A stretch of DNA of 64,000 nt. It comes from Clostridiales bacterium (GTDB lineage: Bacteria > Bacillota > Clostridia > Lachnospirales > Lachnospiraceae). The DNA lies in the NCBI GenBank assembly GCA_018372435.1, contig JAHAJA010000006.1, positions 62,001-126,000 of the forward strand, read 5' to 3'. The notes under the pieces are model-generated. The model saw only the letters and a program-made list of their open reading frames with translations. It was not told where the DNA came from and did not search any database. Of this stretch, positions 1 through 8,584 are shown in pieces (the first letter of the stretch is position 1; every line of letters begins with the position of its first letter). Position numbers and translations under genes: made by a program.

Positions 1-1001
1 TTCAAAGTAAAATTGAGTTACAAGAGCTAGCAATTGCTGATGCGGAAGAAATCGAAAGAAATGAGCTCATAGTCGAACAATTAAGATCAGCTGCAACGAT
101 TCATACGAATGCTGCAAGAGGAAGAGCAGTACATGCTAGAGTGAAATTCCTAGAAAGGTTAGAAGCCCGTAGAATTAAAGCTCCATTTGTAGATATTAAG
201 CAACCAGAAATTAAGCTAGTTACAGATAATGAAATCGAAGAAACGATTGCTTTAAGAGTTAATAATTATAGTGTCGCTTTTGATGAGCTACTCATAGAAA
301 ATGTTAACTTTGAGATTAAATCGAATGAGAAAGTTGCTCTTATCGGTCCAAATGGTACTGGGAAAACAACTTTACTCCGAGAGATTTATGATAATAAGAA
401 TGATTCAATTGAGATAAATGAAAAGATTGAAGTGGCCTTTCTATCTCAACTACAAGGTGAGATGTTAAATGAGTCGAATACGATACTTGAAGAGTTATTC
501 GAAGCTGGATTTGAAACAAAACAAGAGATTAGATCATATGTTCTTAGCTATGGTTTCGAGGAAGAATTGCTTAATCAAAAGATAGAATCGTTATCTGGTG
601 GAGAAAAGAATATACTTCAATTAGCTAAAATTTCAGCAACTAAAGCAAACATGTTGCTTCTTGATGAACCGACGAGTCATCTAGACACCTATTCCCAAAT
701 AGCCCTAGAAGATGCTATAAAAAACTATAATGGGGCAATTCTAATGGTTTCACATGATTTTTATACCATAGCAAATTGTGTGGATTATGTATTAATCATT
801 GAAGATAAGACGATTAGAAAGATGAGTATACGAAAATTTAGAAAGATGATATATTCAAATCATTTTGATAAAGATTATTTAGAAATTGAACAAAAGAAAA
901 AAGAGGTTGAAACCAAAATAGAATTAGCTTTAAAGAATACTGATTTTGCACAAGCAAAAATTTTATCTGAAAAATTAGAAGAGCTGATTAAGTTACTATA
1001 A
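1..1001 (+). CDS. ABC-F family ATPase, 5' end outside the window
   Basis: The frame is open from the first bases, so the gene begins upstream; the GTG at 141 is internal, not a start. What is visible is the charged inter-domain linker (about 3-240) and the second nucleotide-binding domain: Walker A GPNGTGKTT near 346-372, signature LSGGEKN near 592-612, Walker B LLLDEPTSHLD near 655-687, and a switch histidine in MVSHDF. There are no membrane segments, which fits ABC-F translation factors or ribosome-protection proteins rather than transporters. A short Lys/Glu-rich coiled coil closes the protein. Some ABC-F members give resistance to ribosome-targeting antibiotics; a sensor and efflux set lies just downstream, but the N-terminal domain and interdomain tip are missing, so the subfamily cannot be decided. 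Confidence 0.85.
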   Translation, partial: QSKIELQELAIADAEEIERNELIVEQLRSAATIHTNAARGRAVHARVKFLERLEARRIKAPFVDIKQPEIKLVTDNEIEETIALRVNNYSVAFDELLIENVNFEIKSNEKVALIGPNGTGKTTLLREIYDNKNDSIEINEKIEVAFLSQLQGEMLNESNTILEELFEAGFETKQEIRSYVLSYGFEEELLNQKIESLSGGEKNILQLAKISATKANMLLLDEPTSHLDTYSQIALEDAIKNYNGAILMVSHDFYTIANCVDYVLIIEDKTIRKMSIRKFRKMIYSNHFDKDYLEIEQKKKEVETKIELALKNTDFAQAKILSEKLEELIKLL

Positions 1002-1088
1002 ATCTATTATCCTAACCATAATAATAGAAAGAGATTTGACGTTGTGTAAATATTAAATATTTAATGTAAGATTTGTAAATAGTTACGT

Positions 1089-1127
1089 AAGGCGGAGTTG
1101 CTACATTTAGTGTAACAACTCCGCTTT
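1089..1127 (+). terminator. Intrinsic terminator after ABC-F gene
   Basis: Stem AAGGCGGAGTTG (1089-1100) pairs with CAACTCCGCTTT (1116-1127), with an inner TACA/TGTA helix. A loose T-rich stretch follows. It separates the ABC-F gene from the two-component system. Confidence 0.75.
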
Positions 1128-1183
1128 GAATATCTGTTTTAAGGTAAAGTGTTAAATTTCTTAACAAAGAATTTATGTCAATC

Positions 1184-1192
1184 TGATATAAT
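1184..1192 (+). promoter_or_regulatory. Extended -10 promoter of the two-component operon
   Basis: TG-A-TATAAT at 1184-1192 is a perfect extended -10 element, 27 bp before the regulator start. The best upstream match, TTAACA at 1161-1166, is 20 bp away, so the extended -10 probably carries recognition. Confidence 0.5.
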
Positions 1193-1219
1193 AATTAGAA
1201 GAATGTTGGAGGTGCAGTA

Positions 1220-1900
1220 ATGAGGATTCTAATTGTTGAGGATGAAATTGATTTATGCGATTCAATCGCGGAGGGATTACAAATAGATGGATATGCTGTT
1301 GATACTTGTAATGATGGAAAGGCTGCTTTTGAACTAATCACTACAGAAATCTACGATCTCATTGTTCTTGATCTGAATCTTCCAGGTATGGATGGGATAG
1401 ACATATTAAAAGAAGTAAGAAAGACTCACAAGGATATCAAGGTCTTGATATTATCAGCCCGTAGTAGTATCGCTGATAAGGTTCTGGGATTGGATGTTGG
1501 TGCTAATGATTATTTGGCGAAGCCTTTTGCATTTGAAGAACTAGAGGCACGTATTCGTAGTCTACTACGTCGTACTTTTATACAAGAAAATACTGTTTTG
1601 ACCTGGGAGACACTTTCTCTTGATACGGTTGGTCGTACTGCATATGTAAATGACGTTATAATTCTGCTAACAAGAAAGGAGCTTGCTTTGTTAGAGTATT
1701 TTCTCTTGAATCAAAGTAAAGTAATAAGTCAAGAGGAATTGATGGAGCACGTTTGGAATATGGAAGCGGACAGCTTCAGTAACGCTGTTCGGGTGCATAT
1801 AGCATCACTGCGTAAAAAGCTCAAAGCCATCATGGGTTATGATCCCATTGCAACAAAGATTGGTGCGGGGTACTATTTGAATGGGGGGCAATCATGCTAA
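1220..1900 (+). CDS. OmpR/PhoB-family response regulator
   Basis: 226 aa. The N-terminal receiver domain has the acidic pocket (VEDE near the start), phosphoacceptor Asp51 in VLDLNLPGMDG, and the conserved Lys in AKPF. The C-terminal half is a winged-helix DNA-binding domain ending in the recognition helix and wing (NAVRVHIASLRKKL). GGAGG lies just before the ATG. The 3' end overlaps the kinase start (ATG at 1894), so the two are translationally coupled. Together with the kinase and two ABC proteins downstream it probably controls a stress or peptide-antibiotic response; the signal cannot be read from the sequence. Confidence 0.95.
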   Translation: MRILIVEDEIDLCDSIAEGLQIDGYAVDTCNDGKAAFELITTEIYDLIVLDLNLPGMDGIDILKEVRKTHKDIKVLILSARSSIADKVLGLDVGANDYLAKPFAFEELEARIRSLLRRTFIQENTVLTWETLSLDTVGRTAYVNDVIILLTRKELALLEYFLLNQSKVISQEELMEHVWNMEADSFSNAVRVHIASLRKKLKAIMGYDPIATKIGAGYYLNGGQSC

Positions 1901-3024
1901 AAAAGATATCAATTCGGGTGCGGTTGACAGTGCTGAGTATATTGACCCTTATTGTATGCTGCGTGGGTCTGACAATTATTTTGAATATTTCGGCCAATCG
2001 AATGGCAGATGTTATTGAAGCTACGCCAATAATACCAGCACTAGAGACTAACAAAGAATCAACAGCGCAGACACCTCCACCGATTAGTATGATTCCATTG
2101 AGCCCGTCGATGGAATCACAGATAGCGCGTACTAATTTTTTATACCAAAGTATTCTGTACATGCTGTTAGTAGTAGCTACCGGAGGTGGAATAACTTATT
2201 TTGTTGCGGGGAAGGCGCTTGTACCACTTAGAGAGCTCAGTTATCAGATGAAAAATCGAACTATACACAATTTATCAGAGGAATTGCCAGTTCCAGTAAG
2301 CAATGACGAGATAGCAGATCTGACGGGCTCTTTTAACCAGATGTCGATCAAGCTTGATGAAGCCTTTGCAATGCAAAAGCGGTTTTCACAAAGCGCAGCT
2401 CATGAGCTTCGTACACCACTAACGGTACTGAAAACAAAAGTGGATGTATTTAATAAGAAGAAAGAGCATACAGCTGATGAGTATGACAAGTTGTTATCGG
2501 TCATTAATACCCACACAGATCGCTTGGCCGAGCTGGTTATGGATTTACTTGATTTGATCAATATGGATGCACTGGACTGTAATGATCAGATTGAGCTAAA
2601 ACCGTTACTTAATGATATTACTCAGGAATTGGCTCCCCTTGCTTGGAAAAAGAATATTATAGTTACCGTAGAAGGCACTGAAAAAGATGTTCCTGGAAAC
2701 AAAAGCTTGTTGCATAGAGCATTTTACAATCTGATTGAAAATGCCATCAATTACAATATTGAGTATGGAGAGGTTCATATACGCGTAGTAGAAGCCTCTG
2801 GACAAGGGTTAGTCACTATTTCTGATACAGGAATCGGCATTCCGACGGAACTACAAGAACTTATATTCGAACCTTTCTTTCGGGTGGATAAATCAAGATC
2901 GCGTCAAATGGGAGGCGCAGGTTTAGGGCTTGCAACTGTTAAAACTATTATTGAGAAACACAATGGTAGCATCACTGTCAGCACGAATGAGGCAGGTGGA
3001 AGCTGCTTTACTATACAGTTATAG
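1894..3024 (+). CDS. Sensor histidine kinase
   Basis: 376 aa membrane kinase. The first transmembrane segment covers about residues 11-31; a short extracytoplasmic loop of about 50 residues rich in Pro and Ser follows; the second segment is about residues 84-106, then a HAMP linker. The H-box has His170 in AAHELRTPLTV, the N-box reads NLIENAINYN, and the ATP lid has DTGIGIP and GGAGLGLA. The small loop suggests sensing within or near the membrane, or through the neighbouring transporter, as in cell-envelope stress kinases. It overlaps the response regulator by 7 bp and is its likely partner. Confidence 0.93.
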   Translation: MLKKISIRVRLTVLSILTLIVCCVGLTIILNISANRMADVIEATPIIPALETNKESTAQTPPPISMIPLSPSMESQIARTNFLYQSILYMLLVVATGGGITYFVAGKALVPLRELSYQMKNRTIHNLSEELPVPVSNDEIADLTGSFNQMSIKLDEAFAMQKRFSQSAAHELRTPLTVLKTKVDVFNKKKEHTADEYDKLLSVINTHTDRLAELVMDLLDLINMDALDCNDQIELKPLLNDITQELAPLAWKKNIIVTVEGTEKDVPGNKSLLHRAFYNLIENAINYNIEYGEVHIRVVEASGQGLVTISDTGIGIPTELQELIFEPFFRVDKSRSRQMGGAGLGLATVKTIIEKHNGSITVSTNEAGGSCFTIQL

Positions 3025-3028
3025 AGAA

Positions 3029-3054
3029 GGCCACGAGTATAATTGCTCGTGGTC
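3029..3054 (+). terminator. Hairpin after the kinase gene
   Basis: GGCCACGAG (3029-3037) pairs with CTCGTGGTC (3046-3054), including one G-U pair, 5 bp after the kinase stop. The following tract (TTTCGC) is weak in T, so it may act as a partial terminator or mRNA end stabiliser between the kinase and ABC genes. Confidence 0.5.
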
Positions 3055-3160
3055 TTTCGCTATGTTAAGAATATAAAATTGAAGATAAAATTTGCTTAAC
3101 ACGGATTTTAAGTCTCATTTGTTACAATAGGCTTATCAAATGAAGAAGTGAGGAAAGTAT

Positions 3161-5104
3161 ATGTTTGAAATAAATAATGTTTCAAAAAAATTCGGAGATG
3201 AGTATGCTCTTCATAATATTAACATGTCTATTGGAAAAGGACTGAATTTTATCATAGGCTCATCCGGTAGTGGAAAGACTACGTTGCTTAAAATAATCAG
3301 CGGTATGGACCAAAATTTTGATGGTGAAGTATTCTATTGTGGTAAGAGTGTGAAATCACTTACATCGCAGGAGAAAAGTTATTATTATAATAATATTTTT
3401 GGTTTTGTATGGCAAGATTTTAATCTACTGGAGGACTTGACGGTTATTGAGAATGTTATGTTACCTCAGTATTTAAAGCCGAATCAAGATATTAAAGCTG
3501 TTATGAGAGTACTGCGAGAGTTGAAAATCAGTGAGTTAGCCAATCAAAAGGCGAGTAAGTTGTCAGGAGGTCAAAAACAGAGGGTGGCAATTGCCAGAGA
3601 ACTAATTAAAAATCCTCAGGTGATTATTGCTGATGAACCCACGAGTGCTCTTGATGAAAAATCAGCAAAGACTACAATGGAAATTCTGCGCGATATCGCA
3701 AAGAGCAGGACTGTAATCATAGTCACTCATGACACCTCGTTGATTGATGGAAAATCACAGGTATATGAGTTTGAAAAGGGGGAACTGATTACTGTTTCTA
3801 ATGAGTTGCCTGTTAAAACAGATAAACCTGATACAAGCAAATCTCACAAGCTCTCGTTTTCAAGTGCCTGTAAGTTATCTATGGGAAGTATAAAAAGCAA
3901 ATTAGGACGCATGACGACAACGGTGCTTTCGATGGTAATTGCAGCAACATTATTGCTTGTAACTGTTAGCGGGGCCATTATGGACAGCAGTCAATCTGTT
4001 TTTCAAGAATTATTTGACACCTATGGAGAAAGTATTCTGGATATTAGTGTAGTTGGTAGCTTTATTAGCGCTGGTGGAACGGATGGCAATGAAAATGATG
4101 AACCAAATGCCAATGTAGACCAGAATATTGATGGTCTCTTTGAAAAATATCAAAATGATGAGAGAATATCACATATTGTTTATACCCAAGCCTACAACAA
4201 TATTAAGGTTATGGTAGATGGACATGAATATAGTATCGATACCAGCAATTCTGTTCCAGTTGTCAATGAACTGATAGCAGGAAAAATGCCAATGGGCGAT
4301 GGCAATGAGATTGTGATTCCTAAGAGCTTCTTAGAAAAAGCAGGTATTTCAGCAAAAGAAGCATTAGGTAAAATCATTGATTTTAAGGGAACCGTCTACA
4401 ACTGGGATAGTGGAGAGCCAGTTGTTATGCCAGTTGCTATCAATGCGAAAATAGTCGGAGTGGCAGATAACACGGTAAAATATGAGTACGATGGTCAGCT
4501 GTTTGAATATTCCATAGATGACGCTTTCTTTTTTAGTAAATCTGCCATAGACGATATGCGCGCACAAGCACAGATAACTAGTGGCGAGGGCAATTTTACC
4601 GTTCGTGCAAAAACACCAACCGATATGATTTCAATTAAAGATGAACTAAATGCTGGTGGCATTGTCCCTCTCGGTCAATTTGAATTGGTAGAGGATATGG
4701 TACGTTTGAATGATCAAACTACACAACAGTCTGGTTCAGCCGTTATCGTTATTGGCATATTAGCAGTGGTAGTCGTATTGGCAGTATCTATAATGACGGC
4801 ACTGACTCGAAAACGAGAGTACGCGATTTTTAAAGTGAGCGGATATGCAAATCAACACCTTTTATTGACTGCAGTTTCAGAATTTGTAATTTTATCCATC
4901 GGTTCGGCAGTTTTGTTTATGTGTGTTTCTCCTTTAACAAACTTTGCTACGACAGTATTCTGGGATGTAAATATATTGAATAGTAAACTGCTAGTAACCG
5001 GCTCATTGTTGGTACTTGGCATGGGTATTCTTGCATGTGTTGTTACAGCTGCCATCGGCATCACAACTAAGGCATCTGCCACATTAAAGACAGGAGAACG
5101 ATAA
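3161..5104 (+). CDS. ABC transporter, fused ATPase and MacB/FtsX-type permease (A)
   Basis: 647 aa. Residues 1-220 form an ATP-binding domain: Walker A GSSGSGKT (33-40), signature LSGGQKQRVAIARE, Walker B IIADEPTSALD, H-loop in VTHD. A permease half follows, with one membrane segment near 250-275, a large extracytoplasmic domain (about 280-530) and three segments in the last 120 residues (near 535-560, 570-595 and 612-640). This is the MacB/FtsX topology with the ATPase at the N-terminus. GAGG-type RBS at 3150. It is followed after 2 bp by a second protein of the same design, so the two probably form a heterodimer that exports or detoxifies peptides or envelope-active compounds, under the adjacent two-component system. 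Confidence 0.9.
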   Translation: MFEINNVSKKFGDEYALHNINMSIGKGLNFIIGSSGSGKTTLLKIISGMDQNFDGEVFYCGKSVKSLTSQEKSYYYNNIFGFVWQDFNLLEDLTVIENVMLPQYLKPNQDIKAVMRVLRELKISELANQKASKLSGGQKQRVAIARELIKNPQVIIADEPTSALDEKSAKTTMEILRDIAKSRTVIIVTHDTSLIDGKSQVYEFEKGELITVSNELPVKTDKPDTSKSHKLSFSSACKLSMGSIKSKLGRMTTTVLSMVIAATLLLVTVSGAIMDSSQSVFQELFDTYGESILDISVVGSFISAGGTDGNENDEPNANVDQNIDGLFEKYQNDERISHIVYTQAYNNIKVMVDGHEYSIDTSNSVPVVNELIAGKMPMGDGNEIVIPKSFLEKAGISAKEALGKIIDFKGTVYNWDSGEPVVMPVAINAKIVGVADNTVKYEYDGQLFEYSIDDAFFFSKSAIDDMRAQAQITSGEGNFTVRAKTPTDMISIKDELNAGGIVPLGQFELVEDMVRLNDQTTQQSGSAVIVIGILAVVVVLAVSIMTALTRKREYAIFKVSGYANQHLLLTAVSEFVILSIGSAVLFMCVSPLTNFATTVFWDVNILNSKLLVTGSLLVLGMGILACVVTAAIGITTKASATLKTGER

Positions 5105-5106
5105 TC

Positions 5107-6900
5107 ATGATTCAAATTAGTAATGTATCTAAAAAATATGGTGATACCGTCATTCTAAAAGATGCTAGTTATTCTTTTCCTGAAAAAGGTATTGTTTGCC
5201 TGATGGGGGCATCTGGTGGCGGAAAAACTACTCTGTTGAACCTTCTTGCAGGTTTTGATACCGACTACGAAGGTGAGATATTGGTGGGTGGTAAATCTAT
5301 TAGCGAAATGGATGCGGATAGTCTTTGCAGGTATCGTTGTGACAACATAGGATTTGTGTTCCAGAACTATCATCTGCTACCTGGCTATACAGTGTTAGAT
5401 AATGTGCAGATTGCATCTGAATTGTTAGAAACACTTGGCAAAGAGAGTCAGCAAAGAGCAACTACACTTTTGACTCGGCTGGGTATTGAAGCGAAGAAAA
5501 ATCAAAAAGTTGAAAATCTATCAGGCGGGCAAAAGCAGCGTGTGGCTATCGCAAGAGCATTAATGAGTAATCCACAGATTTTGTTTGCGGATGAGCCGAC
5601 TGGAGCACTTGATCGTAACACTTCGACAGAAATCATGACGATTTTGCAAGAAATCGCAAAGGATAGGCTTGTTGTAGTAATTACGCATGATGCAAAAATT
5701 AGTGAATTTGCCGATGAAATCATTCACATTAAGGATCAGAAAATCATAACGGAGCAGGAGAAACCTCGTAATACGGTAGGTGGCACTTTGTTAGTGGTTG
5801 GTAGAAAAACCAAAATATCAATGGTTCCACACGCTTTAAAAAACTTTATGGTACATGCCAAGCGTTATGCGGCGGTATCACTGGCAATATCAATAGGATT
5901 ACTTGCTTTTCTGTTCTCGCTATCCTTTGGGAATATCATGGAACGTTCTATTGACGATTTCACATCAAAAAACACAGCTTTTAATAACGGTTATATCAAA
6001 GGGGAGGACGATGGAACAATTCTTAACTTTCTGAAAAATGATGAACGCATTGAGAACGTGTATTATCAATATAAGCTTGAGAATATTAGTTTGTCGACCT
6101 ACAATAAAACCGAGCAATTGGCTGAAAAGTTTCCAATGCCAAAAGCAACCGAGAGCTTATCCTATGGTGTCATGCCACGATATGGAATGAATGAGATTGC
6201 AATCACCCCTAGCCTGGCTAAGAAATTTGATTTAGATATCAAGAACTTGATTGATACAAAATTGACCTTAGAATTAGATGATCAAGAATACAATCTTACT
6301 ATCAGTGGGATTTATAACGCAGGTTACGATGATTTCTTTGTTAGCTCTGATATTGAACAGCAAATTTACAAGGATGTCACGGACGAGAAAAACTACTCTA
6401 TAAATTATGATGTTAAGGATTTTAAGGATATTGTAGCGGTTAGCAACGAAGTGGAACTCCGTGGTCTTACAGCTAAAACAGCTGTAAGTGAGGTATCTGC
6501 TTTGCAAAATACTTTTAATAGATTGAATAAACTGTTCCTAGTGATTTCTATCTTGATTTTAAGTATTGGCCTATTTATTTGTGTCGTGTTACTTTTTAAA
6601 CTGCAAAATGCCCGCTTTCGTGAGGTTGGATTGCTTTCTGCACTTGGATTTAGCAGCCAACAAATCAGTGCTATGATTCGTTATGAAAATCTGATGCTTT
6701 CATTACTTGCAACTGTGGTAAATCTGATATTACTTAGTGTTTGTATCTTGATTGGAAAGATGATGGAATATACACTTATCTTTACTGGAGTGCAGATTAT
6801 TCTGTCAGTAGTAGCTACATTCATTATTGTTAGGTCTATGAGTAGTATTGTAAGCTATAAGCTGATTCGAACTGAACCGGCAGTAGCACTTCGTAAATAG
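5107..6900 (+). CDS. ABC transporter, fused ATPase and MacB/FtsX-type permease (B)
   Basis: 597 aa, same architecture as its upstream neighbour. ATPase: GASGGGKT (34-41), LSGGQKQRVAIARA, FADEPTGALD, ITHD. Permease: a first membrane segment near 255-275, an extracytoplasmic domain with a MacB-like periplasmic core, and three C-terminal membrane segments (about 475-500, 520-545, 555-580). Start 2 bp after the preceding stop, with AGGAG inside the end of the previous gene, so translation is coupled. The sequence differs enough from partner A to suggest an obligate heterodimer, not a recent duplicate. The substrate is unknown. Confidence 0.9.
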   Translation: MIQISNVSKKYGDTVILKDASYSFPEKGIVCLMGASGGGKTTLLNLLAGFDTDYEGEILVGGKSISEMDADSLCRYRCDNIGFVFQNYHLLPGYTVLDNVQIASELLETLGKESQQRATTLLTRLGIEAKKNQKVENLSGGQKQRVAIARALMSNPQILFADEPTGALDRNTSTEIMTILQEIAKDRLVVVITHDAKISEFADEIIHIKDQKIITEQEKPRNTVGGTLLVVGRKTKISMVPHALKNFMVHAKRYAAVSLAISIGLLAFLFSLSFGNIMERSIDDFTSKNTAFNNGYIKGEDDGTILNFLKNDERIENVYYQYKLENISLSTYNKTEQLAEKFPMPKATESLSYGVMPRYGMNEIAITPSLAKKFDLDIKNLIDTKLTLELDDQEYNLTISGIYNAGYDDFFVSSDIEQQIYKDVTDEKNYSINYDVKDFKDIVAVSNEVELRGLTAKTAVSEVSALQNTFNRLNKLFLVISILILSIGLFICVVLLFKLQNARFREVGLLSALGFSSQQISAMIRYENLMLSLLATVVNLILLSVCILIGKMMEYTLIFTGVQIILSVVATFIIVRSMSSIVSYKLIRTEPAVALRK

Positions 6901-7275
6901 CGTATAAAATCTGAACCTTGCTTGAAAATCCAACAACTGCTAAACTAACTGCTTATAAACAAAATAAGAATTCAAACTTATTAAGCTAATCTTGGAGTTA
7001 ATACAAAACATAATAATAAATGATAAAATATACAAACCTCACTAGTCTTATAAAAGATAGGATTAATGAGGTTTGTCGTTGTTTTAAAATCGTAGAAAGT
7101 ATAATACAGGAAGTTATTAGAATTATTTATTGTTTTTATTGCTTTATTTATATGAGCTATTTATAATGAGATGTAGAATTATGTAAGAAGTCCCAGTTAG
7201 TGGACATGTGAACTACCCATTATGTTTAGAAGCACAAGTGAAAACTTATACAAATCAGAAATTATGGAGGGCGGA
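6901..7275. other. Intergenic stretch with a terminator
   Basis: No gene seen. It contains the terminator at 7033-7075. The start of the next gene is placed at 7276, so an upstream in-frame ATG at 7222 is treated as leader. Otherwise AT-rich with no obvious promoter. Confidence 0.5.
7033..7075 (+). terminator. Intrinsic terminator of the ABC operon
   Basis: CAAACCTCA (7033-7041) pairs perfectly with TGAGGTTTG (7067-7075), followed by a T-rich tail (TCGTTGTTTT). Confidence 0.75.
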
Positions 7276-7773
7276 ATGCCTAGATTGATTATTATTAGAG
7301 GAAATTCAGGTAGTGGTAAAACTACAGCAGCAAAAGCATTACAACAAAAATTTGGGCATAATTGCATGCTTATATCACAGGATGTTATACGACGAGATAT
7401 GTTACGTGTAAAAGATGGTGTCAATACAAAAGCATTACCACTTATGAAAGAACTTCTTTTATATGGTAAAAATAATTGTGAGATTGTTATACTAGAAGGA
7501 ATTCTAAAGGCAAGTTGGTATCAGTCATTGTTTGAACTAGCAATGTACGAATTTGGAGATAAGATATTCGCTTATTACTATGATATTCCTTTTGATGAAA
7601 CGGTGAAACGACATCAGACGAAGCCAAATAAAGATGATTTTAATGAAATTGATATGAGCGATTGGTGGAATGAGAAAGATTTCATAAATTTTATCCATGA
7701 AAAAGGAATAACAAAAGATATGGAATTAAATGATACAGTTGAATACATATATCAGGATGTGATGAGTAGTTGA
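7276..7773 (+). CDS. P-loop kinase-like ATPase
   Basis: 165 aa from the ATG at 7276, which has GGAGGGCGG directly upstream; the longer in-frame start at 7222 lacks a good ribosome site. Walker A is GNSGSGKTT at residues 8-16, preceded by the hydrophobic strand LIIIRG. Later features are an Asp-Val/Arg-Arg segment (SQDVIRRDML), a Walker-B-like strand VILEG, and a lid-like FDETVKRHQTKP. This is the pattern of small nucleoside- or zeta-toxin-type kinases that phosphorylate small molecules or act as AAA_33 proteins. The substrate is not recognisable. It stands alone, with 97 bp to the next gene. Confidence 0.7.
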   Translation: MPRLIIIRGNSGSGKTTAAKALQQKFGHNCMLISQDVIRRDMLRVKDGVNTKALPLMKELLLYGKNNCEIVILEGILKASWYQSLFELAMYEFGDKIFAYYYDIPFDETVKRHQTKPNKDDFNEIDMSDWWNEKDFINFIHEKGITKDMELNDTVEYIYQDVMSS

Positions 7774-7870
7774 ATCTAATGTACAGTTGAAGTTATATTA
7801 TAAATGTTATAAATGTATTTGTTGAAATGATTATAAAGAGTATGATTATAGAAATTAAGCGAGGGATTGA

Positions 7871-8530
7871 ATGAATGTAGAATGGTCTGAATTAAATAAA
7901 TCAATGCAAAATCTAATTAAAAAAGAAGTAACCTATCAAGACGGAATAAATACACTTTTGGTGTTACGGGAAAAGCTAATTGAAGAGATATACTCATTTA
8001 AAGAGAATTTGAACAGAGACGAATTTAATGCAATTCCTTTTATTAATTCCTCTGGTTATCACAGTAAAACAATAGCGTATTCATTGTGGCACATTTTTCG
8101 TATTGAAGATATTGTGGCACACACTTTAATTATGGGTGATGAACAGGTTTTATTGAGAGAAAATTATCATTTGAGAATTAAATCGCCCATTATAACGACA
8201 GGAAATGAGCTGATTAAGGAACAAATTTCAGATTTCTCTAAAGCATTAGATTTAAATGAATTATATCTATACATATCAAAAGTCATGCACAGTACAGATA
8301 ATTTATTAAAAAATTTATCTTACCAAGATTTAAAACGTAGGATAACGAATGAAAGTAAAGATTATTTGGAATCATTGGAAGTGGTTAGTAGAGATGAAAA
8401 TGCTTATTGGCTAATTGATTATTGGTGTGGGAAGGATATAAAAGGATTAATACAAATGCCATTTTCAAGACATTTGATTATGCACATTGAAGCTTGTTTA
8501 CGTATAAAAAATAAAATTCATCCTAATTGA
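7871..8530 (+). CDS. DinB/YfiT-like putative metal-dependent protein
   Basis: 219 aa, mainly helical. Two widely spaced histidine motifs on amphipathic helices, SLWHIFRIEDIVAH and PFSRHLIMHIEA, match the metal-binding arrangement of the DinB/DUF664 four-helix-bundle superfamily (S-transferases using bacillithiol or mycothiol, and maleylpyruvate isomerase-like enzymes). No signal peptide or membrane segment. The RBS is GAGGG at 7861. The biochemical role is unknown; family members often act in thiol-dependent detoxification. The call is by motif only. Confidence 0.6.
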   Translation: MNVEWSELNKSMQNLIKKEVTYQDGINTLLVLREKLIEEIYSFKENLNRDEFNAIPFINSSGYHSKTIAYSLWHIFRIEDIVAHTLIMGDEQVLLRENYHLRIKSPIITTGNELIKEQISDFSKALDLNELYLYISKVMHSTDNLLKNLSYQDLKRRITNESKDYLESLEVVSRDENAYWLIDYWCGKDIKGLIQMPFSRHLIMHIEACLRIKNKIHPN

Positions 8531-8584
8531 TATTTACAAAAAAATAAATAGTCGCTAAGACAAATCGGAATTTATGGGGGTATT

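Noticed and set aside
1830..2162. Antisense ORFs of 60-110 codons inside the kinase, ABC, NRPS and amylase genes
   Set aside because: They lie opposite strongly supported coding frames, lack ribosome sites and show no family motifs; they are by-products of codon usage.
7222..7275. Longer start for the P-loop kinase gene
   Set aside because: The extra 18 residues have no ribosome site or motif; the ATG at 7276 follows GGAGGGCGG and begins at the natural first strand of the P-loop fold.
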